From Polyrhizophydium stewartii (taxonomy: Eukaryota; Chytridiomycota; Chytridiomycetes; Rhizophydiales): a stretch of 17,734 nucleotides of DNA. The position numbers and the translations under genes were made by a program. Numbering within the stretch: the stretch's first letter is position 1; every line of letters begins with the position of its first letter. Shown one piece after another: positions 1 through 6,649 of this stretch. The DNA lies in assembly GCA_027604665.1 (NCBI GenBank), contig JADGIZ010000257.1, positions 1-17,734 on the forward strand, given 5' to 3'. The notes below the pieces were generated by a model. That model worked only from the letters and a program-made list of their open reading frames with translations, searched no databases and was not told where the DNA came from.

Positions 1-67
<67 letters not shown>
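1..67 (-). repeat. Pure CAG trinucleotide tract (polyglutamine)
   Basis: About 22 uninterrupted CAG codons on the minus strand (CTG on the plus strand) run to the window edge. On the GYF-domain side they are preceded by a CAA-interrupted, Q/L-rich segment up to about position 115. The tract is in frame with the GIGYF-like protein, so it encodes polyglutamine; its full length is not visible here. Confidence 0.97.
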
Positions 68-72
<5 letters not shown>

Positions 73-2769
73 TGCTGAAGAAGGAGTTGCTGCTGAAGCT
101 GGAGTTGGTTCAGCAGAGCGAGGTTGGCGGGCATACCCGGGGACATGTCTTGAGCACCGAGCGGCGAGCCGATGCCGAGAGTCGCCGACTGGAGGCGGCG
201 AAGCTGCTGCAGCTGCTGGAACTGCTGCACCTGGCGCAAGTAGAACATGCGCTCGAGCTGCTCCTGTTCGACGAGAGACTCGAGGAACGGAGCTTGACTG
301 CCGTACTTTTCGGTGAACTGGTACAGCGGGATGAAGGACGGGTCGTCCACGCACTTGATGGGCAGGTTGTTGGGGAAGTAGCCTTCGAGGTACCAAGCGT
401 GCATCTGCTCGGACGAGAACGGGCCCTGCAGCTGGCCAAGCGGATCTTGATACACCCACTGGGGCGGGATGAACTTGAAAGGCGGCACGCCCATGAGCAG
501 TGGATCGAGCACGTCGTCCTGCGGCATTCCCGCAAGCTGCTGCGCACGGGCCAAGTTGGGCGACAGGCCGGCCGGCGCGAGTCCCGTGCGACCGAGAGAC
601 GCCTCGCGGCTCATTTCCAAAGGCAGCGAGCCAACGGCGACCGCGGCAGCCGCGGCAGCAACCGATGCGGCCGTCGTCGCCATGGCCGACGAAGGGCGAG
701 CAAATCCGTCAAAGGCATCCGCGAACCCGGGCTGCAACATGCTCCCAAGATTCATATCGCTCAACGGGCGCCGGGGGCTTCGGAAAGGCGCGTCTTCGAC
801 ATCGCTCGAGGGCTGGACCTTGCCGGCCTTGGCGCGCAGGCGCTCCTCCTCGAACAAAGCCTTGGCAGCGTCCATGTCACCATGCTGCGGTGCCCGGATC
901 CGCTGGTCAGCGGGACAAACAGCAGGCGGCGCGCCGCAACAGCCGTTTGCTTACCTCGCGCGGGAGATCGCCAGGCCCACCGGCTTCTCCGAGGCGCTTG
1001 TCGAGGTCGCCAAACACTCCTCCGGCAAAGGCGCCAAGCGACGTGGGCGTGTCCCACAGATCATCCGGATGTTGCGCCTGGCTGCCGGAGCCGCCTGCGA
1101 GCGACTCGTTCCGTTGGCGGTTGCCTGGCACCGGCGTCAGCATCATGGCACAAGCATACACGCAGGATGTGTAACAAAACAGATTCACCTCCGGGACCTG
1201 AGGTGGACGCCACGAGACGCAGGACGGACAATCAAGTCAGCACAATAGACGGGGGTACGCACACCGGGCCACTTTACGCACCGCGCTGGCCGGGTGTCCG
1301 CGACGACTTTTGGCCGTCGGCGCGGTATCCGTTGCTGCGCCTGGTTGCATCGCTGTTGATGTTTGCCATTGACAGAAGCTACAACAGGTAGCGGCGGCAA
1401 GAGAGGGTCGGGCAGGGAGATTCGCCAGTCAGCCAAGCCAGATCGGGCCGTGCTGCTGAATAGGGCTCGATCGGTCGACCAACCTTTTTTTCCTGCTCCG
1501 AGAGCGGCAAGTTGGCGAGCGGCTGTCGGCCCTCGGCAGCGTGGCATCCGAGCTGCGGGTCAAAGTCGGGCGGCGGCGGCGCAGACTCGTCCGTGAACAG
1601 GCTCAGCATGAAGTCGCGCGAGTACTTGAACGGGTTTGGGGCTGCTGCCGTGCTCGAGGACGCAGGCGTCGCGGCTGGCTGGCTGGCTGGCTGCGGCGCG
1701 GCTGTGGCCGCGGCCGCGGCCACGCCTGTGCGGGGCATGGCGGACGCAGGCCTGTGGGCATCTGCGGGCGACGGGTCCCGCTGGGCCGAGTCAATGTGCG
1801 GGTGCGGGGGGTTCCTGTCTGCAGCGACTCCGGCTTGCGCCGCAGCCGATCGGGCAGGGGGCGCAGCCGGCGCGCCGGCAGAGGTCGTCGATGCGGGCGA
1901 GGCGGCGGCGGCTGCATGCTGCTGGTTGCGGCCGCCACCCCTGCCAGAGGCGCTATGGCGGCCGTGGGAGGCTGCGGCGGGCTGCTGGCGATGCGAGCCG
2001 GATGCGGCCGGTGCAGGGGGCGAGTCGGAAGGCTGCGCCCCAGCGGCGGATGCAGCGGGCGGGCTGGCAGCCACGGCGGCCGCGGGCCGCCTGGCGGAGG
2101 GAACAGCATGGGCGTGCAGCGGAGCAGGCGGTGGCGGGCTGCTAGTGATGTTGGGTCGGCCGGTCGCCCACGCCGACTTGGGCGGCGGCGCCGAGACCGG
2201 CGCACCGCGGCCGACACCAAGGGCAGTTGCTCCGCCGCCGCCGCCGCTGCCAGGCCCAGAGCCTGCGGCTGCCGATGCGGGCGGTGCCGCGGCGCCGGTC
2301 GTGTCCGACTGGGTTGTCGGGATCTTGCGCATCCTGCGAGCCAGCGTGCGAGCGGGCGTGCGAGCGGCGAGCAGCGGGTCGGCGGGTGGGCGTGATCGCA
2401 CGGCACGAGGCGCGGGAACAAGGTCAGCGCGGTTGCGGCAGGCGGCAGGCGGTGTGCTGGGCACCGCGTGCAAGGGCACGGCTCGAGCCGCATGCGCAGG
2501 CGCGGCGTGTGCGAGCAGGCTACCCGCCTACGCACGGGCAAGCAGCGGGCGGCGCCGGCGCCTGCGGGCCAGCGGTGTTTGCTGGCGGGCGCAGGCGTCG
2601 TCGGGAGTCGAAAAAAGGAGCCGGCAGCTGCCAGGAGGGGGAGGGCTCTGGCGGGCCTGCCAGCACGCGCGGCGGGCGGGCACGTATGCGCGCGAGCCGG
2701 TGGGGTGGACGGCCTTGCGGCGTGCGGAGCGGGCGCTCACCACTCGGGACCAAAGTTGATTCGGGACAT
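1..2769 (-). CDS. GIGYF/Smy2-type GYF-domain protein (3' end beyond window)
   Basis: Five exons on the minus strand: 2769-2741, 2333-1484, 1378-1282, 1124-955 and 902-1, all phase-consistent and giving about 682 codons before the left edge. The start MSRINFGPEW matches the conserved NFGPEW N-terminus of animal GIGYF1/2. A long Ala/Pro-rich linker follows, then YSRDFML (near residue 245), which fits the YX4LΦ-type 4EHP-binding motif, and the downstream PLANLPLSEQEKK element of the same region. Exon 5 carries a GYF domain (about residues 528-585; WVYQDPLG, QGPFSSEQM, WYLEGYF) and then a glutamine-rich tail. GIGYF proteins bind proline-rich partners through GYF and recruit 4EHP to repress translation and promote mRNA decay; that role is inferred from homology. 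Acceptor choices for introns 1 and 3 are the least certain. The plant and yeast members of this GYF family are alternatives for the precise subfamily. Confidence 0.92.
300..458 (-). other. GYF domain coding segment
   Basis: On the minus strand this encodes a classical GYF domain beginning WVYQDPLGQLQGPF, continuing through SSEQMHAWYLEGYFPNNLPIK and ending near FIPLYQFTEKYG. The family's signature residues are present: the first Trp, the QGPF turn, the W-Y pair and the GYF tripeptide. These residues form the pocket that binds PPGΦ-type proline-rich ligands in characterised members. A glutamine-rich, probably helical stretch (EQEQLERMFYLRQVQQFQQLQQL) follows directly. Confidence 0.95.
1673..1692. 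repeat. Five tandem GGCT units inside GIGYF exon 2
   Basis: Perfect tetranucleotide tandem repeat within coding sequence, read on the minus strand as part of a Pro/Ala/Ser/Gln-rich linker. The unit length is not a multiple of three, so a one-unit slippage would shift the frame. Confidence 0.9.
2334..2740 (-). other. Long first intron of the GIGYF-like gene (407 nt)
   Basis: The donor GTGAGC lies directly after GAGTG, the split codon of the final Trp in NFGPEW, and the acceptor is placed at CTCGCAG, which restores TGG (Trp) and continues in the frame of exon 2. At 407 nt it is the longest intron in the window. It is GC-rich and open in several frames, but I recognise no exon, RNA gene or repeat in it. 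The acceptor could lie elsewhere, and a further small exon cannot be excluded. Confidence 0.65.
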
Positions 2770-2781
2770 GGAGTCGTCTGC

Positions 2782-2804
2782 CGCTGTCGCTGTCGCTGTC
2801 GCTG
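2782..2804. repeat. CGCTGT hexanucleotide tandem repeat
   Basis: Three full CGCTGT units plus a partial fourth lie immediately upstream of the GIGYF-like start codon, in its presumed 5' UTR. Confidence 0.85.
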
Positions 2805-3050
2805 GGTTGCCGTGAAGCAGGCAAACCGCGAAAGCGGCCGTCCGGACCCACATGGCCGCACACCGCCGGCCACGCGGCAGGACACGGCACGGACCACGGC
2901 CCTTTGGTGCCGCGGCGCTTTGGGACCACGCGTGCAATTGCCATGACAACACACGACGCATACGGAAGATCCAGGGGCAGCGGGGGGCCGCAACATGCAT
3001 TCAGGTGTCCGCCCGGGCAAGGCGCCACGGCGCGGAGGACATAGAAAGTG

Positions 3051-3080
3051 TGGTGGTGGTGGTGATGGTGGTGGCGGTGA
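3051..3080. repeat. TGG-rich trinucleotide tract
   Basis: Ten consecutive triplets, mostly TGG with TGA and CGG interruptions, 50-80 nt downstream of the BCKDHA stop codon and probably in its 3' UTR. On the transcribed strand it reads as a CCA-rich run. Confidence 0.85.
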
Positions 3081-3129
3081 AGATGGAGTGCGAAACGATG
3101 GGCGTAGAGAGTCCTGCATGTGGTTGTGC

Positions 3130-4896
3130 TCACATGCTCTTGGATGCGGCGTAGTCCGATGCATCGTAGTGCTCTGGGTACTTCTTCATCAGGCGCACCA
3201 GTTCGGCCTTCTGCTCGGCAAGGTGCGGCGGCATCTCGTCGTACACGTCGTTAAACAGGTCCTCGACGGGCGGCTTCTTGAGCTTCTCGGCCGCCGAGAA
3301 CGCCTTGAGGACGCGCTTGCGCACGTCCTTGCGGAGTGCCTGCTCCTGCTCCTCGTTCCACAAGCCGCGCGCCTCGAGATACTTGCGGAAGCGAGTAATG
3401 GGGCTGTGGTTCTTCTGCCAGTCGGCGACCTCCTGCTTGGATCGGTACGCAGACGAGTCGTCCGACGTGCTGTGGTGGCCGACGCTGTTCAAAGGCAGAC
3501 CCGCGGCCGATTCACAGGTCAGCTGTCCAGCCCGCACATGCGCACGCAGGCAGCTATGCGCAGCCTTGGTGGCCACGCCGCAACGCACCGGTACGTCATG
3601 GCCTCGATCAGCACGGGGCGGGACTCCTCGACGGCAATGCGGCGGGCCTCCTTGACCGCGTTGTACATGGCAAGCGCGTCGTTTCCGTCGACGCGGATCG
3701 TGTCCATACCGTAGCCGTGGCCGCGGCTTGCAATGCCGTCTCCACGATACTGCTCCTTGGCCGGCGTCGAGATGGCGTAGCCGTTGTTGCGGCAGATGAA
3801 AATGACAGGCGACTCGGTCGTCGCCGCAATGTTGAGAGCTGCATGGAAGTCGCCCTCGGACGCAGCGCCCTCGCCAAAGAAGCACACCGCGCACGCCTTC
3901 TTGCCCTCCAGCTTGAGCGCGTACGCCGATCCGGCCGCGTGCGGCAGCTGCGTGCCGAGCGGCGACGAGATCGTCTGGAAGTTGAACTTGGCCGTGCCGT
4001 AGTGCACGGGCATCTGGCGGCCCTTGCCGTAGTCGCGCTCGTTCGAGTAGCACTGGTTCATAAACTCCTCGAGCGTAAAGCCGCGGTACATCAGGACGCC
4101 GGCCTCGCGGTACTGGCTGCAACCGCCAAAGTCAAGACGGACGACGAGCCGATAAGAGGTTTGCCCGTCAGCCGCACACACACACACGCATTCACGCCGG
4201 CGCGGCCGCATGCGCGCATCCCAGGCACGAAACTGCCGAGCAGGAACGCACCCGTAGATCACGTCGTCGTTGGTCAGCGCAGCGGCGGCGCCCATGTGCG
4301 ACGCCTCCTCGCCGTAGCTGGTCATGTAGAACGAGATTCGGCCTTGGCGCTGGGCGTCGTAAAGGATCGTGTCCATGGTGTTGAGCGTGATCATGCACTC
4401 GTACATCCTTGCGAGCGTCGCCTTGTCGAGCTGCGGGCAGGCGCGGAACAGGCGCAAGCAGGCGGCGGCGGGCGGTCGAGGGAGCATCAGGCGGGAGGTC
4501 AGCTGAGCGGTTTGTGTGCCCGCGCAAGACGCAGGCGGCCGCTGGCGGGGGAGGCCCGGGCCGGCGCACCTTGGGGTCCTGGGACTCGTCGATGACGGCA
4601 CCCTCAACGTCCAGCACGCGGTACGTCGGGATGGCCGGGTAGTTGGTCAGAAACTCGAGCTTCTCGGTGTAGACCGACGACACGGCGCCTGGAAACGTTG
4701 CGGGCAGGCTGGCGACAGGTCGCGTGGTCGCGATTCCGCGGGCGGCGGCGAGCGCCGGAGCGCGGGCAGCAGCGGCAGCGACGGCGACGCGGCCGGCAGC
4801 CGCATGCGCGGCCACGGCGGTAGCTGCGGGCAGGCGGACAGCCGCAGGCGCGCGGCGGGCGGTGCGCAGGACGGTGCGGCGTGCGAGCGAGAGCAT
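3130..4896 (-). CDS. BCKDHA: Branched-chain 2-oxoacid dehydrogenase E1 subunit alpha, mitochondrial
   Basis: Four exons on the minus strand: 4896-4570, 4430-4252, 4116-3589 and 3484-3130, with introns of 139, 135 and 104 nt and matching phases; 462 residues, close to the 445 of the human protein. The enzyme decarboxylates Val/Leu/Ile-derived 2-oxoacids with thiamine diphosphate (EC 1.2.4.4) in the mitochondrial matrix. The first 60-70 residues are rich in Arg and Ala with no acidic residue, as expected of a presequence. The ThDP site is clear: GEGAASEGD (about residue 249) and [10 protein letters not shown] (about 274). [16 protein letters not shown] and [11 protein letters not shown] are family signatures. 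The loop [17 protein letters not shown], near residue 345, keeps the serines phosphorylated by BCKD kinase in mammals. Pyruvate dehydrogenase E1 alpha is excluded by the close match to BCKDHA throughout, including the C-terminus. The start is the first Met before the presequence. Confidence 0.97.
4175..4187. repeat. CA dinucleotide microsatellite in BCKDHA intron 2
   Basis: Six CA units lie within the 135-nt intron at 4117-4251, a few bases on the acceptor side of which a CTGAC-type branch site occurs on the minus strand. Confidence 0.85.
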
Positions 4897-5056
4897 GATC
4901 TCCAGACGGGCGACCGAGTCTGCCGCGGCCTCTTGCGCGAAAATGCCCGTGACTGCCCATATGGGCGGCCATGCAGCAGTCACGATCCGCCCGGTCGTGC
5001 CGCCAACACCCACACCGCCGCTCGACAGGCAACCCGCCACCGACGCCTCTGCGCGC
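4897..5056. promoter_or_regulatory. Divergent promoter region between BCKDHA and HEN1
   Basis: About 160 bp separates the BCKDHA start codon (minus, 4896) from the preferred HEN1 start codon (plus, 5057). Such a short divergent gap must hold the core promoters and 5' UTRs of both genes. It includes a perfect palindrome at 4955-4966. If HEN1 starts instead at an in-frame ATG at 4943 or 4961, the shared region shrinks to 46-64 bp. No TATA box is evident. Confidence 0.6.
4955..4966. promoter_or_regulatory. 12-bp perfect palindrome GCCCATATGGGC
   Basis: The site is a perfect inverted repeat in the divergent BCKDHA/HEN1 promoter. Its core CCCATATGGG fits the loose MADS-box/Mcm1 pattern CCYWWWNNRG and contains the E-box CATATG. 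Factor assignment is speculative; the palindrome itself is directly visible. Confidence 0.4.
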
Positions 5057-6597
5057 ATGCTGATGCGAAGAGGTCGCCGGCCCCGCCGCGCCGGCGCCGT
5101 CCACGATGCAGCCGACACGGCGCAGACATTCGACCCGCCGCTGTGGCGACAGCGCAGGTCCTTTGTGCTCGACGCTCTCCGCCAGCACGGGGTTTCCGAG
5201 GCACGCAGCACCCGCCCCGCGGCCAGTGTGCCCTCCACCGCCCGAGACTGACGAGTACCCTTCGCAGGTTTGCGACCTCGGCTGCGGCGAGGGCGCTCTG
5301 CTCCAGGTCCTGCTCAACGACACGCAGTTTGGCCGGCTTGCCGGCGTCGACCCCGACAGAGACGCTCTGGCGGACTGCCACGCCGTCTGCCAGCCGTCGC
5401 CTCTGGACTTCAGCTTCCTGCGCGAGCTGCCCATCACGCTCGACCTGTTCCAGGGCTCGCTCGCTCGGCCCGATGCACGGCTGGTGGGCTTCGACGCTTT
5501 GACGTGTGTAGAAGTGTGCGTCACTCCGATGCCGGCTTCCACCCTCGCTCGATGGATGACACCCGCTTCGCCAGCATCGAGCATCTTGATCCGGGCGTCC
5601 TCGGGCTCTTCCCGACGGTCGTTTTTGGGTTCTACGCCCCGCGGGTTGCGGTCGTGACGACGCCCAATGCAGAGTTCAACGTGAACTTTCCCAACCTCGG
5701 GTACGGCACGCCAGACGCCGTGCTGCGAGACGCCGACCACCGCTTTGAGTGGACCCGCGCCGAGTTCCAGGAATGGTGCGTTGTTTCCGGATAAGCCGCG
5801 CTGTGCCTTGCCTCGCTTATAAGCAAGTTGTGTTGAACAGGGCTGCGATGTGCGCTGGCGAGTTTGGCTACTCGGTGGAGTTTCATGGAATTGGGCGGCT
5901 GCCACCCAGCGACAACCCTGCCCCCGACACCTCCGACACAGGTGCCTGCACGCAAGCGGCGGTTTTCACTCGGCACGACGACCCTGCGAGCATCAAGATG
6001 CGCTCAGACGCCCTGGTCGGATGGCTCGACCCCAACGAAGATCCGTATGAGTTGCAGCTTTTCTCAACCACAGAGTTCCCGTATTTTGAGCAAGACGGCT
6101 TCTCGGACGACGTCATCGTGGCGGAGCTCCGGCATTGCGTCGAATACGCCGTCCGACTCGCACCTGACAAAGCTGGTAGCGCCATTCCGGCCGGCACCGT
6201 TGTGCCCCTCGACCACATCTGGGATTTGCTTCAGATCCGTCAACTTTGTAAACGGCTGCCACGGCTTGTTGAGGCGCTCGAGTCGCCAGCTGCAGGCGAA
6301 TACTTTGCGCTGACCAAAGATCCCGACGAGGTCGAGATTCTATTCGAGATTGCCGCCAAAGAGATGCCCGATCACACCCACGACGATGTCGGCTACACCA
6401 GCGAAGAGACAGAGCACGCCAGCGACAGCGATCAACAGACAGACCACTCGTCCGACGGCGGAGGCAGCAAGCTGAAAGTTCAAAGCGGCCACGGCGCGCT
6501 GCCTGCCCCTAGCGCGCGTGAAAACGTGCCCGTCGCACCGCAAGACAATTGGGGCACGACGTTTGAGGTCGATACGAGCCTTGAGAATGGGTGGTAA
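5057..6597 (+). CDS. HEN1: Small RNA 2'-O-methyltransferase HEN1
   Basis: Four plus-strand exons, 5057-5191, 5268-5515, 5575-5775 and 5841-6597, with introns of 76, 59 and 65 nt; 446 residues. HEN1 methylates the 2'-OH of the 3'-terminal nucleotide of small silencing RNAs, protecting them from tailing and decay. Visible motifs are FDPPLWRQR (about residues 25-33), the SAM site VCDLGCGEG (46-54), GFDALTCVEVIEHL, VVTTPNAEFN and DADHRFEWTRAEF. The metal-binding residues correspond to E127, E130, H131 and H183 (Arabidopsis E796/E799/H800/H860), so the enzyme looks active. There is no dsRNA-binding domain, so it is the short animal/bacterial form rather than the plant form. The last ~100 residues are acidic, Ser/Asp-rich and probably disordered. 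The start is uncertain: ATGs at 5057, 5063, 4961 and 4943 share the frame. The intron 1 donor (GTTTCC) is weak, but its branch and acceptor are good. Confidence 0.94.
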
Positions 6598-6649
6598 TAT
6601 GTGGAAATAGATTTCAATCTCAAAACGACTCCGGCTGTGCTCGCCCGTA
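6598..6649. other. 52-bp gap between convergent HEN1 and SMG1 stop codons
   Basis: HEN1 ends on the plus strand at 6597 and SMG1 ends on the minus strand at 6650. The gap is AT-richer than its surroundings and has no AATAAA on either strand. The 3' UTRs of the two transcripts almost certainly overlap in antisense, since 52 bp is too short for two separate UTRs. Confidence 0.85.

Larger units (their letters stand above)
2770..3129. other. Intergenic region: BCKDHA 3' flank and GIGYF promoter/5' UTR
   Basis: This 360-nt stretch lies between two minus-strand genes. It holds a short hexanucleotide repeat next to the GIGYF start codon (2782-2804, CGCTGT units) and a GGT-rich tract (3051-3080) near the BCKDHA stop. 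I see no convincing TATA box, AATAAA signal or gene. The ORFs that cross it resemble no family I know and have no conserved motifs. Confidence 0.7.

Noticed and set aside
69..1391. 440-residue open frame on the plus strand
   Set aside because: Opposite the GYF-domain exons of the GIGYF-like gene; no motif, and it runs across introns of the real gene.
1512..2759. 415-residue Ala/Gly-rich open frame on the plus strand
   Set aside because: Antisense to the Ala/Pro-rich exon 2 of the GIGYF-like gene and its first intron; low complexity and no conserved motif.
5635..5905. Antisense minus-strand frames over HEN1
   Set aside because: They are shadows; the plus strand carries the HEN1 catalytic motifs continuously through matched introns.
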